Shown: positions 31,007 through 40,522, counted from the first letter of the stretch. The stretch: DNA of 64,000 bases from Spirochaeta thermophila DSM 6192 (GCF_000147075.1 NC_014484.1:248001-312000), one strand, 5' to 3'. Made by a program: numbers and translations. Notes: generated from the sequence alone by a model not told the origin.

Positions 31007-32029
31007 TCAGGGCTGGATCCGGTCTTCCAGGGTCTCGAGGATGTCCTCGAGTTCGCGGAGTCCGTGTGTCATGCGTTGCTTCGTCTCTTGGAAGGAGTGG
31101 AGGGTGCGTTCCTGGAGGGAGACCAGCTCCTCCTTGAGCGTCCGGAGGCGCGAGGTGAGGCTGCCCCTCTCTCCTTCGAGGGTGGGGCGCGCGAGGTCTT
31201 CCTCGAGCTGGAGGATCCGATCGAGGAGTTCCTGGAGCCGGGTCTTGAGGGGGGAGAGGGTCCGTTCGGGGGTGAGGGTGGTGGTCGTCTTGAGGGTGGT
31301 GGTGAGGGTGGTGACGGCCGAGGAGATGGAGGTGGTGTGCTCCGCCGTGGCCTCGGCGAGTTTCTTGATCTCGTCCGCCACCACCGAGAAGCCCCTTCCT
31401 GCTTCGCCTGCGTGGGCGGCCTCGATGGCTGCGTTGAGGGCGAGGATGTTGATGCGTTCCGAGATCTCGTCTATGGCCTGGAGGAACTCCTCCACTTCGT
31501 GGGTAGTGGTCTGGACGGTCTCCATGTGGAGGAGGGCCTCTTCCGCTTCGTCTTCGTAGCGTTCCAGGTCTTCGAGGAGCGACCGGATGGTCTCGGTGAG
31601 GTGCTGGAGTGAGGAGGGGGGGCGGGAGGGGGAGGGTGCAGAGATCTCTGCGAGTGCGGTGTCGATGGAGGAGAGGAGGGCTTCGAGCCGGGGGGGCGGG
31701 GTGAGGGATTCTACGGCCTTGAGGAGCGAACTCAGGACTTCCCGTTGCCGCTCAAGGAGCGGGGTGAGGGATGCGAGGTGGAGGGTGGCGGGTAGGGTCG
31801 GAGGAGCGGTGGGGGCGGGTGTCGGGGGTTCCGGGATGGGGTGTGGAGGCGTGGTGGGGGGTTCAGGGGGAGTGGAGGAGGGCGGTGCGGAGGGGGGCTC
31901 AGGGGGTGAGGGTTCCTCCGTGGACGGGGGGACGGGCTGTGGAATGGAGGAGGGCTCGGGTTCGCGTTCGGGGGAGCGGCGGTCGAGGATGCCGGATGTG
32001 CGCGCTGTTCCCTCCGCCCGGTCCGCCAT
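31007..32029 (-). CDS. chemoreceptor signalling half with proline-rich linker (frameshifted from the 32976 gene)
   Basis: Reading frame of 340 residues starting at an ATG with no ribosome site, inside the preceding frame. Residues about 20-80 are a striking Pro/Ser/Thr/Glu-rich stretch, followed by a coiled coil and the receptor tip [20 protein letters not shown] with [18 protein letters not shown]. There is no membrane segment in this frame. The frame upstream encodes a Cache domain and two membrane helices, and stops being protein-like exactly where this one begins, so the two are best read as one receptor interrupted by a frameshift near 32000-32040, or joined by ribosomal slippage. A separately translated soluble signalling module is a third option. 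Confidence 0.6.
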   Translation of the reverse strand: MADRAEGTARTSGILDRRSPEREPEPSSIPQPVPPSTEEPSPPEPPSAPPSSTPPEPPTTPPHPIPEPPTPAPTAPPTLPATLHLASLTPLLERQREVLSSLLKAVESLTPPPRLEALLSSIDTALAEISAPSPSRPPSSLQHLTETIRSLLEDLERYEDEAEEALLHMETVQTTTHEVEEFLQAIDEISERINILALNAAIEAAHAGEAGRGFSVVADEIKKLAEATAEHTTSISSAVTTLTTTLKTTTTLTPERTLSPLKTRLQELLDRILQLEEDLARPTLEGERGSLTSRLRTLKEELVSLQERTLHSFQETKQRMTHGLRELEDILETLEDRIQP

Positions 32030-32976
32030 CGCAGGAAGGGGAGGGTGATGAGCACGAGAGACACGGAGAGGACGAGTGGGAGGCGGTCGGCGGGTGTGGG
32101 GGTGAGGGGGAGGACGGCGACGAGGGTGCGGCCGTCGGGGAGGGGAGAGGCCGCGATGAGCTGGCCGTGCACTTCACGAGGGCTTGTCAAGGCCTCCTGG
32201 ATGAGGGCTCGACGCTCCTCCGGGGAGAGGGAGGAGAGGATGGGGACCCCCTCCACTTCCCCGTCGGGGGAGAGGAGGGCGAGGCGGATTCCTTCGGTGT
32301 CCGACTGGAGGGGGAGGGCCCGGCGGGCTTCTTCGAGGAGGCGCTCCCACCTCCTCTCGTGAGTGTCCATGTACTCCGAGGTGCCGAGGACCCAGCCCCA
32401 CGGCTCGAAGAGCCTCGCATATCCCCACTTCTTCACCGGTTCCCCTCCGGAGAGGTGGGGGAAGTAGTACTCCTGGAAGCTCTCTCCACGGGCCTTTGCG
32501 GTGTCGATCATCTGTTTCACATAGGGGGTGCCGGTGATGTCGGTGAGGTTCTCCCTGTCGAGTCCCTCCTGCTCCGGGTTGGGCGGATTCACCAGGGAGA
32601 TGTAGGTGACGGTGTCTGCGAAGAAGTAGCCTTCGTCCTCGTAACGGATGTTCCGGAGAGCCTCCCGGGCCCTCCGTTGGGCCTCCTTGGTGGAGAGGAG
32701 ACGGACACGGGAGAGTTCATGGTAGGTCTCCACGATGGCGAGACCTATACTGAGCCGTTTCTCGAGTTCGGATCTGATCTCTTCCTTCTCTTCTCGTATG
32801 CGGGCCTCTACGCTCTGGTAGTGACGGGTGTACAGGTCGGAGATCCGCCGGATCTCGGACCGGAGCAGGGTTTCTGCGTGATCGATGTCCTGTTGCGGGA
32901 ACGACAAGGTGAGCAGGAAAGGAAAGGCTGCGAGGATGATGAGATAGAGAGGGAAGAGGATTCTGTACCACTTCAT
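31732..32976 (-). CDS. chemoreceptor sensor half (sCache domain and two membrane helices), frame disrupted
   Basis: N-terminal membrane helix ([19 protein letters not shown]), periplasmic sCache_2-type domain (about residues 45-220) with [20 protein letters not shown] and [20 protein letters not shown], which bind small carboxylates or similar ligands in known members, then a second helix ([19 protein letters not shown]) and a basic stop-transfer RTGRREQR. After this the frame runs 100 residues of Pro/His-rich sequence with no family character to a stop at 31732, while the chemoreceptor signalling domain continues in another frame. ATG at 32976 has TAGG ahead; TATACT (about 12 bases upstream of the ATG) gives a very short leader. 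Confidence 0.65.
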   Translation of the reverse strand: MKWYRILFPLYLIILAAFPFLLTLSFPQQDIDHAETLLRSEIRRISDLYTRHYQSVEARIREEKEEIRSELEKRLSIGLAIVETYHELSRVRLLSTKEAQRRAREALRNIRYEDEGYFFADTVTYISLVNPPNPEQEGLDRENLTDITGTPYVKQMIDTAKARGESFQEYYFPHLSGGEPVKKWGYARLFEPWGWVLGTSEYMDTHERRWERLLEEARRALPLQSDTEGIRLALLSPDGEVEGVPILSSLSPEERRALIQEALTSPREVHGQLIAASPLPDGRTLVAVLPLTPTPADRLPLVLSVSLVLITLPFLRWRTGRREQRAHPASSTAAPPNANPSPPPFHSPSPRPRRNPHPLSPPPHRPPPLPLNPPPRLHTPSRNPRHPPPPLLRPYPPPSTSHPSPRSLSGNGKS

Positions 32977-33035
32977 CCTACCTACCATAGTATAGAGGAC
33001 TCCGGTGGCGTGCAAGCGTTTTTTGGGTGGGTTCG

Positions 33036-33064
33036 TTGCAATCCATCCCTGCTCCCACTACACT
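33036..33064 (+). promoter_or_regulatory. promoter of the hybrid kinase gene, near-leaderless
   Basis: TTGCAA (33036-33041), 17-base spacer, TACACT (33059-33064). The predicted start (about 33071) is four bases before the ATG at 33075. Confidence 0.5.
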
Positions 33065-33074
33065 ATAGGTGCAC

Positions 33075-35777
33075 ATGAAAGGTGTGTCCTGTGTCCTGCT
33101 CCTCTCCCTTGTCGTGGGGATCCTGAGCGGGGAGGAGGGGTTCGTCCTTCCCCATGAGCTTTCCTCGGGATGGACCCTCGTCCCCCTCTTCCCGGGTGGT
33201 GGACCCCAGGATGTCTCGCTTCCCCTCGATTATCGACCCGCCGGACCGCGGGGAGAGATCCTCCTCCGCTGTACGTTCACCCTCCCCTCGTCTCCCACGG
33301 AGCCGGTGTACCTCCTGGTGGATCGTCTTCCGGGAGCCTACCGCTACATCTTGAACGGCGTGTTCCTCGACGAAGAGGGAGGGTTCCCTCCACGGTTCGC
33401 CCATTCGAGGAGGGATATCTATGTGCGGTACATCCCCCCCATGCAGCTCAGGGAGGAGAACGAGCTCGTCATCGTGGCCTATGAGGAGAGGAGCAGGATA
33501 CGTATCCGACGCGTGGCCCTCGTGGACGAGAGGGAAGCCTTCCTTGTGCGGAACGTGCGCAATGTCCTCAACGCCCGCATCTACGGGTATTTCGCGTTCC
33601 TGAGTCTCTTCGTCTCTCTCTACTTCTTCGGTCTCTACGCGAACCGGAGGAGGGAGCGGGGGTTCTTCTTCTATGCGGTGAGCAATCTGGGGATCGCCCT
33701 CTATTTCGTGCGCATGGCATCCCCCCTCGCCTTTCTGCCCCCCGTCCTCAGCTACTCGGTCTCGAAGGCTGGGCTCATCGTCTCCCTGGGATATCTGTTC
33801 GTCTTCTATTTCGAATTCTTCTCGCTCCGGGGTTCGGATCGTCTCAAACGGTATGTCCTCACCCTCGTTTGGGTGGTGGGAGGGTTCATGGTGCTCGTGC
33901 CTCAGACCCTCCAGGATGCGGAACGCGTGTTCGCGTCATCCCTCGTGCTCGGGTTCGCCTTCCTCGTGTCATACGTGGTAATAAGTATCATCATCTTCCG
34001 GCATGGAGCACGGGAAGGGGGATTCCTCCTCATCGGTACCGGTCTCCTCGTGCTCCTGGGAGGGCACGATATCGTCTACAAGGTGATGGGTCGGGAACCG
34101 TTCGTATGGCTCCAGGGGATAGGGATCTTCATCTTCGAGGCCATGATCTTCATCACGCTCGCTTCGCGCACCATGCGGGTGTACGCGAGGCTCGAGGAGT
34201 ACTCCACGGGGATCGAAGAGGAGGTGGCGCGGAGGACCCGGGAGCTCAGAGAGGCGAACCGGCTCCTCGAGAAGGCGAACCGGGCCAAGAGCGAGTTCCT
34301 CGCCAACGTGAGCCACGAGATGCGGACCCCGCTCCACGCGATCATGGGTTTCGCCGAGGCCCTCAAGGGAGAGCAGGATCCGAGGGAGCGTGAGGGACAC
34401 CTCCAGCTCCTGCTCTCGGAGGCTCAGCGTCTCAAGGTGCTCATCGACGAGATCCTGGACGTGGAGAAGATGGAGCAGGGGAAGCTCACGCTCGATGAGA
34501 GTCCGTTCAACCTCCACGAGGTGGTGGGGTATGTGTGCAGGGTGATGGAGGAGAATGCGCGAAGGAAGGGGCTCTCGTTCTCTTTCGAGATAGAGGACGG
34601 TGTGCCCGTGTGGGTGGTGGGGGATCCGTTCAGGTTGCAACAGGTGATCATGAACCTCGTGGGGAATGCGGTGAAGTTCACCGAGGAGGGGGGGGTGCGG
34701 GTGAGGGTGGGGTGTGTGGAGGAGGGGGAAGGGCGTTGGATCGAGGTCGAGGTGCGGGATACGGGGATAGGGATACCGGAGGAGATGCGGGAGAAGGTCT
34801 TCGAGAGTTTCGTCCAGGCAGATACGAGCACTACCCGGCGGTACGGTGGGTCGGGATTGGGGATGACGATCGCGCGGGAGCTCGTGCGGCTCATGGGAGG
34901 GGACGTATGGCTCGAGAGCGAGGTGGGAAAGGGGACGAGGGTGTGGTTCAGGATCCCCTGTGTGGAGGCGATGGCCGGGGTGGAGGCGGAAGGTGGAGCC
35001 CTGGAGGAGGGGACGAGGGGAGTGCTGGAGGGCCACCGCATCCTGGTGGTCGAGGACTACATGCCCAACCAGAAGATCGTCTCCCTCGTGCTCTCGGAGG
35101 CGGGGGCCGAGGTGGAGGTGGCGGTGAACGGGAGAGAGGCGCTGGAGAAGGTGGCGCAGGGACGGTACGACCTGGTGCTCATGGATGTCCACATGCCGGT
35201 GATGGACGGACTGGAGGCCACGCGGCGTATCAGGGCCCTGGTGGGAGGGGATCTCCCCATCGTGGGGCTCACGGCCGATGCCTACCGGGAGGACGTGCGG
35301 CGGTGCAGGGAGGCGGGGATGGACGGGGTCCTCATAAAACCGATCCGCCGGAAGGAGATGGTCGAGGAGGTGCGGCGGCTGCTCTCGGGACGCGGGGGAT
35401 CGGAGGGGGAGGAGGACGCCCGGGAAGGGATCGGGGCGTTCGTGGAGGAGTTCGGCGATCTCCGGGAACGGGCCTTCGAGATACTGGAAGGATTCCTGGA
35501 TGAGGCGGAGCGCCAGTGGGAGAGGATCGAAGGTGCCTGGGAAGGGCGGGATTGGGAGGCCCTCCACCGGGAGGTGCACGCCCTCAAGGGGGGAGCGGCC
35601 AACCTCTACGCCCGGTCGCTCCGGGACGCGGCCCTCGCGGCACAGGAGGCGGCGAGGCAGCACGACGAGGGAAGGATGCCCGACCTACTCGATGCGGTAC
35701 GGAGGGAGCTCTCCCGTCTCCAGGAGGAGATCAGGACGTTTCTCGCAGGGCGCGGCGGTGGAGAGCCGGGAGGATGA
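33075..35777 (+). CDS. hybrid sensor histidine kinase (7TMR-DISM, HisKA, HATPase, REC, HPt)
   Basis: A 900-residue phosphorelay protein. Signal peptide (about 1-20), an extracytoplasmic jelly-roll-like 7TMR-DISM domain (about 25-165), seven membrane helices (about 170-370), a short coiled coil, HisKA with phospho-His414 in NVSHEMRTPL, HATPase with NLVGNAVKF, RDTGIGIP and GGSGLGMTIA, a receiver with phospho-Asp704 in LVLMDVHMP, and a C-terminal HPt with His835 in VHALKGGAANL. All relay residues are present, so a four-step relay to an unlinked regulator is expected. The ligand of the DISM domain is usually a carbohydrate. Its 3' end overlaps the convergent transporter gene by 47 bases. Confidence 0.92.
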   Translation: MKGVSCVLLLSLVVGILSGEEGFVLPHELSSGWTLVPLFPGGGPQDVSLPLDYRPAGPRGEILLRCTFTLPSSPTEPVYLLVDRLPGAYRYILNGVFLDEEGGFPPRFAHSRRDIYVRYIPPMQLREENELVIVAYEERSRIRIRRVALVDEREAFLVRNVRNVLNARIYGYFAFLSLFVSLYFFGLYANRRRERGFFFYAVSNLGIALYFVRMASPLAFLPPVLSYSVSKAGLIVSLGYLFVFYFEFFSLRGSDRLKRYVLTLVWVVGGFMVLVPQTLQDAERVFASSLVLGFAFLVSYVVISIIIFRHGAREGGFLLIGTGLLVLLGGHDIVYKVMGREPFVWLQGIGIFIFEAMIFITLASRTMRVYARLEEYSTGIEEEVARRTRELREANRLLEKANRAKSEFLANVSHEMRTPLHAIMGFAEALKGEQDPREREGHLQLLLSEAQRLKVLIDEILDVEKMEQGKLTLDESPFNLHEVVGYVCRVMEENARRKGLSFSFEIEDGVPVWVVGDPFRLQQVIMNLVGNAVKFTEEGGVRVRVGCVEEGEGRWIEVEVRDTGIGIPEEMREKVFESFVQADTSTTRRYGGSGLGMTIARELVRLMGGDVWLESEVGKGTRVWFRIPCVEAMAGVEAEGGALEEGTRGVLEGHRILVVEDYMPNQKIVSLVLSEAGAEVEVAVNGREALEKVAQGRYDLVLMDVHMPVMDGLEATRRIRALVGGDLPIVGLTADAYREDVRRCREAGMDGVLIKPIRRKEMVEEVRRLLSGRGGSEGEEDAREGIGAFVEEFGDLRERAFEILEGFLDEAERQWERIEGAWEGRDWEALHREVHALKGGAANLYARSLRDAALAAQEAARQHDEGRMPDLLDAVRRELSRLQEEIRTFLAGRGGGEPGG

Positions 35778-36954
35778 AGGATGAGAAGATGCCCATCGCG
35801 AGGACGAGTATGGCGGCATCCACGCCGAAGAAGACCCGCACCGAGGTGTGCTCTATGATGATGCCTCCGGCGAGCCCTCCGATGGAGGCGCCCAGGCCCC
35901 ATGCGAACTGCTGGAGGTTCTGGTAGGTCGCACGCAGCGTGTGATGGGACAATCCGTCCACGATGGAGATGTGTCCCAGGTAGTAGAAGGCGTACCCGCA
36001 CCCGTGGAGGATCTGGACAAGGACGAAGAGGAGGGCGGATGACCCCTGCGGGATGAGCAGGAAGAGGACGAGCTTGAGGGCATGGAGCCCCACACCCATG
36101 AGGAAGAGGGAGCTCATACCCCAGCGCGCGAGCAACCTCCTGCCCAGGTACATGAGGGGGATCTCGGGGAGGCTCGCCACTGCGAACGAGAGACCCATGA
36201 GGAGGTAGCTCACCTCGGATTCCTCCATGAGGTAGGTGGTGAAGCTGTAGCTCCCCATCACGCTGAAGCCCACCAGGAAGATGACGGAGAGGTAGCCGAA
36301 GAAGAGGCGGTCCTTGAGGAGGTGTTCCCATCTCGTGGGCTCGGAGGTGCGGGGTGTCCCACTGGGGGGAAGGGCGATGAAGGCGAAGAGGAGGAGTCCG
36401 GTCACGTGGACCGCGATGGGGTAGACGAGCTTTCCGGTGAGCTGGAGGAGGATGCCGCTCGCCACGAGGCTGAAGGCCCAGGCGAACGAGCCCATCCAAC
36501 GGATGGTTCCGTAGTTACGGGCGTTGCCCTCCGCATGGTGGAAGTAGGCGAGGATCTGTGCGTCGAGGAGGGGGATGATGGGGCGCATGAATATGCCCCT
36601 CAGGACGCTCCCCGCGATCACGAGGGCGTACGCGAGGCCGTAATAGGAAGGGGGGAGGAACCAGAGCACCATGTAGAGGAAACTTCCCAGGGCGTACATG
36701 AGTCCCGAGATGGAGAGGAGCCTGTTCTCCGCATGAAAGGTGTCGGCGATATAGCCTGCCGCCGGCGAGGCGACGAGGCCCGCGAGCCCGGAGACGAGGA
36801 AGAGCCCCCCTATGAGACTGTAGGCGGGGCTGCCGTCGGGGTAGAGGAGCACCTCCTTCAAGTAGAGGGTGAGGAAGGGAAGGGCGCTCCCCCCTGCGAA
36901 GAAGTAAAAGAACTGGAGGAGATAGAGTCTGAACTTCTCCGAGGGGGCTCCCAT
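35731..36954 (-). CDS. major facilitator superfamily transporter (PPP/LacY-like)
   Basis: A 407-residue permease with about twelve membrane helices, beginning LYLLQFFYFFAGGSALPFLTLYLKE, which resembles the MFS_1-like/3-phenylpropionate transporter group; the loop 2-3 motif is SPAAGYIADTFHAENRLL. Substrate unknown. It is the last gene of a leftward cluster (LUD protein, RidA, cyclo-ligase, unknown, MFS); it starts 31 bases after the unknown gene. GGAG lies nine bases before the ATG. Confidence 0.82.
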   Translation of the reverse strand: MGAPSEKFRLYLLQFFYFFAGGSALPFLTLYLKEVLLYPDGSPAYSLIGGLFLVSGLAGLVASPAAGYIADTFHAENRLLSISGLMYALGSFLYMVLWFLPPSYYGLAYALVIAGSVLRGIFMRPIIPLLDAQILAYFHHAEGNARNYGTIRWMGSFAWAFSLVASGILLQLTGKLVYPIAVHVTGLLLFAFIALPPSGTPRTSEPTRWEHLLKDRLFFGYLSVIFLVGFSVMGSYSFTTYLMEESEVSYLLMGLSFAVASLPEIPLMYLGRRLLARWGMSSLFLMGVGLHALKLVLFLLIPQGSSALLFVLVQILHGCGYAFYYLGHISIVDGLSHHTLRATYQNLQQFAWGLGASIGGLAGGIIIEHTSVRVFFGVDAAILVLAMGIFSSFILPALHRRALRETS

Positions 36955-36985
36955 GTGCGAGTCTCCGGATCATGTACAGGGTGTG

Positions 36986-37573
36986 CTAGGCGAGGAGCAT
37001 CTTCCGGATCTGGGCCTTTACCTGGGAGAGATGCTGTTCATACTGTGCCCTCACCTGGCCGATGTGCTGTCTGAAGGCCGCCTGGTATTCGGGATCGGTC
37101 TCCGGGGCGACCTTCACGGGCATGCCGAGTTGCTGGGAGAGGAGCGTCTCTTTCTCCCGGAACCTGGGTGCGAACTGCTGGAGGAGGGCCGTCTCAACCT
37201 GCCGGTAGGTGGCCAGATACTGGGAGAAGAACTGCGAGAGCTGTTGCTCGAGCATGCCGAAGAGAGGGGCCTCTCCGAGCACCTTCCTCAGCCCCTCCAT
37301 GACGAGGGGAAGCCGCTCGAGCTCCTCCTCTCGTGAAGGAAGGGTGAGGTTGGCGAGGAATGTCTCCACGGATCCTTTCACGAACCATGACCGCTGTTCG
37401 GCGGAAAGCCCTTTGAGTTCCTTCTTTATGTCGAACTCGCGGTCCTCGAGAAAACGGGCGGCGCTCTGCTTGCCCTTCGTGATCCACCGTTCCTCTTCGA
37501 GCTTTCCCTTGTCGGGCTCTATCGCGGCAGCCCGCTCGAGGGCCTTCTCCAGTGCCGATTTTATCTCTCCCAT
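36986..37573 (-). CDS. conserved-looking helical protein, unknown function
   Basis: A 195-residue soluble, helix-rich protein without signal peptide or motifs I recognise. Landmarks: KQSAARFLEDREFDIKKELK, PLVMEGLRKVLGEAPLFGML and a final coiled coil RAQYEQHLSQVKAQIRKMLL. It has no ribosome site; TTGACA (37605-37610) with a weak -10 (CATTCT, 37581-37586) seven bases before the ATG hints at an additional, leaderless internal start. Otherwise it is cotranscribed with the cyclo-ligase upstream. Confidence 0.55.
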   Translation of the reverse strand: MGEIKSALEKALERAAAIEPDKGKLEEERWITKGKQSAARFLEDREFDIKKELKGLSAEQRSWFVKGSVETFLANLTLPSREEELERLPLVMEGLRKVLGEAPLFGMLEQQLSQFFSQYLATYRQVETALLQQFAPRFREKETLLSQQLGMPVKVAPETDPEYQAAFRQHIGQVRAQYEQHLSQVKAQIRKMLLA

Positions 37574-37606
37574 GTGCTATAGAATGCGCATGAAGGGGGA
37601 CGCCTG

Positions 37607-38161
37607 TCAAGTGTAACAGCGGAAAAATCCTTGTTCGGTCACCACATACGCCACCCGCACGTCGTGTTCTTCCTCGGGGACCGCTTCCACCACCTGGCAC
37701 CCGAAGCACACCCCCACCGCCCGCGCCTCCCCCGCGAGCAGCCGGTCGTACCACCCCCCACCCCTCCCCAGCCGCCTCCCCGCCCTGTCGAACCCCAGCC
37801 CCGGCACCAGCACCACCTCGGGCCTCACCCCACTCTCCCCCTCCTCCTCCGGCTGCAGGAACCCGAGCTCCTGCCGCACGAGCCCGACCCCCGGGCCATA
37901 CCGCCCCCACCCTATGCGCCCTCCCGCGATCCTCGGCACGTACACACGTTTCCCCTCTCGCAGGGCCTCGTCCAGGAGCGGGCGCACGTCCGGCTCGTCG
38001 CGCAGCGGGAGGAACCCGCCCACCACCCTCGCCTCGCGCCAGCGCTCCCAGGCTGCGATGCGCTCCCGTATCGCCCTGCCCGCCTCCTCGCGTGCCTGCG
38101 CCCCCATACCGGCCACACGCGCCCGCAGCACGGCCCGCAGCCGCGCCTTCTCCTCACTCAT
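37607..38161 (-). CDS. 5-formyltetrahydrofolate cyclo-ligase family protein
   Basis: A 184-residue enzyme converting 5-formyl-THF to methenyl-THF with ATP. The C-terminal signature GFDRAGRRLGRGGGWYDRLL (variant of GxGxGYYDR) and the N-terminal basic helix EKARLRAVLRARVAGM support this, as does VVGGFLPLRDEPDVRPLLDEAL. The ATG overlaps the RidA stop by four bases. Folate one-carbon chemistry links it loosely with PanB and MetH. Confidence 0.88.
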   Translation of the reverse strand: MSEEKARLRAVLRARVAGMGAQAREEAGRAIRERIAAWERWREARVVGGFLPLRDEPDVRPLLDEALREGKRVYVPRIAGGRIGWGRYGPGVGLVRQELGFLQPEEEGESGVRPEVVLVPGLGFDRAGRRLGRGGGWYDRLLAGEARAVGVCFGCQVVEAVPEEEHDVRVAYVVTEQGFFRCYT

Positions 38162-38532
38162 CGGCGCACCGCGATGCACTCCACCTCCACCCGCGCCCCC
38201 CTCGGGAGGGCCTTGACCGCCACCGTGGAGCGGGCGGGCCGGTGCGGGAAGTACCCGCCGTAGATCCGGTTCACGGCCTCGAAGTCCGCCATATCGACGA
38301 GGAAGATCGTGGTCTTCACCACGTCCTCCCTCGTGCAGCCTGCAGCCTCGAGCACCGCCGTGAGGTTCTCGAGCGCCCTCCGTACCTCCGCCTCGATGGA
38401 GCCGCTCACCAGGCTCCCCGTGGCGGGATCGAGCCCTATCTGGCCCGAGCAGAACACCATCTCCCCTGCGCGAACGGCCTGGGAGTAGGGGCCTATCGCC
38501 TCGGGAGCACCTTCGGCATGCACGTACTCCAT
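38158..38532 (-). CDS. RidA family 2-iminobutanoate/2-iminopropanoate deaminase
   Basis: A 124-residue protein of RidA type. AIGPYSQAVRAGEMVFCSGQIGLDP, VVKTTIFLVDMADFEAVNRIY and RSTVAVKALPRGARVEVE (with the active-site Arg) are diagnostic. RidA removes reactive enamines/imines formed by PLP enzymes. ATG 38532 follows GAGGAGG; the frame is open further upstream without sense. Cotranscribed with the LUD-domain gene (23-base gap) and coupled to the cyclo-ligase. Confidence 0.93.
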   Translation of the reverse strand: MEYVHAEGAPEAIGPYSQAVRAGEMVFCSGQIGLDPATGSLVSGSIEAEVRRALENLTAVLEAAGCTREDVVKTTIFLVDMADFEAVNRIYGGYFPHRPARSTVAVKALPRGARVEVECIAVRR

Positions 38533-38555
38533 ACCACCTCCTCGTGACGGGTCTT

Positions 38556-39200
38556 CTAGAATCCCAGCCTCTGTCCCACCAGGATGAGCTTGATCCTTCC
38601 CCGGGGCACGGAACGCCTGGTGATCACCGTGTGGGAGCAGATCGACTCGTCCCCCAGGCAGTCCTCGCACACCGTGCTCCTCCTGCACGGCGTGTGCTTC
38701 TCGAGGCGCGTCGCGTTGAGTGGCGCGGCTAGGTGTTTCGCCCTGGCGAGGGCCTCGTCGAGGGTCGCTACCACCTTGTTCCACCCCACCACCATCACCA
38801 CGTACCTGGGGCCGAAGAGCAGGGCCGCGAGCCTGTTGCCCCTGCCGTCGATATTCACGATGTGTCCATCGAGCGAGAGGGCATTGGCGCTCATGAAGAA
38901 GTAGTCACAGGAGAAGGTCTCCCTGTAGATCCGCTCCACCTCCTCGGCGGAGGCGGCCCTGTCCCTGTCGAGGACCCGATAGGGGCCCGTCCGAAGCAGG
39001 TCCTTTATCCCCGACTCCTCGAGGGTCATGGACCCTCCCCAGGCGACCAGTGCATCCTCGGGCACGATCCGCTCCACCACCTCGCGTGACTCGGCCACCG
39101 ACGAAGCCACGAACACCTCGAAACCCCGGCGCTCGAAGACACGTTTGACCTCCTTTGCGCGTGCGAGCGAGAACTCCCTGAGCACCTCTGCGGTCGGCAT
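38556..39200 (-). CDS. LUD-domain (LutC/DUF162-like) protein with C-terminal cysteine cluster
   Basis: A 214-residue protein of the lactate-utilisation domain group: WGGSMTLEESGIKDLL, ALSLDGHIVNIDGRGNRLAALLFGP and VMVVGWNKVV are typical. Unlike LutC, the C-terminus has CRRSTVCEDCLGDESICSH, four cysteines and a histidine that could bind a metal or Fe-S cluster. LutA and LutB partners are absent, so a classic lactate oxidation role is doubtful. ATG 39200 follows AGGAGGTG. First gene of the leftward cluster. Confidence 0.82.
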   Translation of the reverse strand: MPTAEVLREFSLARAKEVKRVFERRGFEVFVASSVAESREVVERIVPEDALVAWGGSMTLEESGIKDLLRTGPYRVLDRDRAASAEEVERIYRETFSCDYFFMSANALSLDGHIVNIDGRGNRLAALLFGPRYVVMVVGWNKVVATLDEALARAKHLAAPLNATRLEKHTPCRRSTVCEDCLGDESICSHTVITRRSVPRGRIKLILVGQRLGF

Positions 39201-39285
39201 ACGCACCTCCTGTCTGAGACGTGAGGCCTCTCGCGGCCTCTCGAGGTATCAGCCTACCCGTTGAGAGGGGATATGTGAAGGGGAA

Positions 39286-39807
39286 TCAGACCCCGGCGCG
39301 TTGGTTGCACGAGAGGGCGATCTTCGCCTCGAGGGCCCTGAGCAGGGGGAGGAAGGACTCCTTCAAGGCCGGCGCGGCCTTCACCAGGCACTCGTGGGTC
39401 TCCTTGAGGTACCACGGTGCGAGGAACCTCTTGTCGATCATCGGCACGGAGTCGAGCACCTTCTCCCGCACCCGTGAGAGCGCCTCGTCGCTGAAACGGG
39501 AGAAATAGTCGTAGAGGTGCATGTCCGAGAGGATGCGCGCCACCTTGGGGTGGAGATTGGCGAGGAGGAAGGCCCCCTGCCTTCCGAGCATACAGGCCCT
39601 GAGTTTGAGGAAGGTGCCGATGGTGGTGCTGTCGATGTATTCGGTACCACTCAGGTCGAGGAGAAGCGCCGAGGGGTTGTGTTCCTGGATGAGCTTCTCT
39701 GCATGGGTGAAGAGGGAATACGCGCCCACCGCCCTCAGGTGGCGGGGAAGGAAGAAGATGAGCTTGTCACCTTCCTTGAGGTAATGAATGATCTCTAAAG
39801 TCTCCAT
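39286..39807 (-). CDS. STAS-domain protein (anti-anti-sigma factor-like)
   Basis: A 173-residue protein. Residues about 10-110 form a STAS domain: SALLLDLSGTEYIDSTTIGTF contains the phosphorylatable Ser of SpoIIAA-type antagonists. A C-terminal extension of about 60 residues (REKVLDSVPMIDKRFLAPWYL onwards) is helical and not part of the domain. It probably belongs to a partner-switching pathway, but no anti-sigma kinase or phosphatase is nearby. Confidence 0.78.
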   Translation of the reverse strand: METLEIIHYLKEGDKLIFFLPRHLRAVGAYSLFTHAEKLIQEHNPSALLLDLSGTEYIDSTTIGTFLKLRACMLGRQGAFLLANLHPKVARILSDMHLYDYFSRFSDEALSRVREKVLDSVPMIDKRFLAPWYLKETHECLVKAAPALKESFLPLLRALEAKIALSCNQRAGV

Positions 39808-39902
39808 AATCTCTAATTTCTCTACCTAACTAAGATACCACATACATGCGACTTCATCCACCCCTGGAGGCGACTCAGGTAACCCATGATTGGTTTATAG
39901 CA

Positions 39903-40448
39903 TCACACAACCTCGTCGGGCAATACCCCCTTGCGCACGTGATGTTTGAAAAGGGGTTTCTGCCAGAGCACCTTCCAACGCACCGCCCGCCAGGGCTCCT
40001 CCCCGTCCTCCCAGTCGAAGAGGGCCGAGAAGAGGATCGGCGCCTTGATGGTGCGCCCCGCGAGCGGTTCGAGGGGTGGGGGCGCCTTCTCTCGGACGGC
40101 GATGAAGAACCCCGTCCCCGGGACCCAGTGCGGCCACGGGCCTTGCGCGCCGGCCGTGCCTTCGAGCCATCTCCTGAGGCGGTCCCACGGGTCCGGGGGA
40201 AGGGTGGGGAGGACGAGGAAATCGCCTTCCCGGCGGACGAGGCCGCCCCGGAAGGGGAGGAATCCCACCTTCCGCGCCCCCTCGAGCACGGATACGGGGA
40301 GGGGCTCCTCGTCCACCCTGAGGGCGTAGAAGGGGAAGGCGGACCGTGCGGTGAGTATCCCGTGCTCGTGGAAGAGCCTGGCCCGTGCCTCCTCGACGAG
40401 GGCCTCCATGTTCCCCGGGAGCCGTACGCCGGTCACCACCAGCTCCAT
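39903..40448 (-). CDS. protein of unknown function
   Basis: A 181-residue soluble protein starting MELVVTGVRLPGNMEALVEE after a good ribosome site (AGGGAGGAACC). It has alternating strands and helices, SAFPFYALRVDEEPLPVSV and a tryptophan-rich end (WEDGEEPWRAVRWKVLWQ). No motif is recognised. Divergent from the 40523 gene with a 74-base gap. Confidence 0.55.
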   Translation of the reverse strand: MELVVTGVRLPGNMEALVEEARARLFHEHGILTARSAFPFYALRVDEEPLPVSVLEGARKVGFLPFRGGLVRREGDFLVLPTLPPDPWDRLRRWLEGTAGAQGPWPHWVPGTGFFIAVREKAPPPLEPLAGRTIKAPILFSALFDWEDGEEPWRAVRWKVLWQKPLFKHHVRKGVLPDEVV

Positions 40449-40522
40449 GGTTCCTCCCTCTTCACTTCTCATTGTCCCTGTCGCATGCTACTATGTAAGA
40501 GGAGGCGGTACAAGGAGTCTTC

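Noticed and set aside
38556-39200. lutC of a lactate oxidation operon
   Set aside because: LutA and LutB are missing and the C-terminal cysteine cluster is not a LutC feature; kept as LUD-domain protein only.
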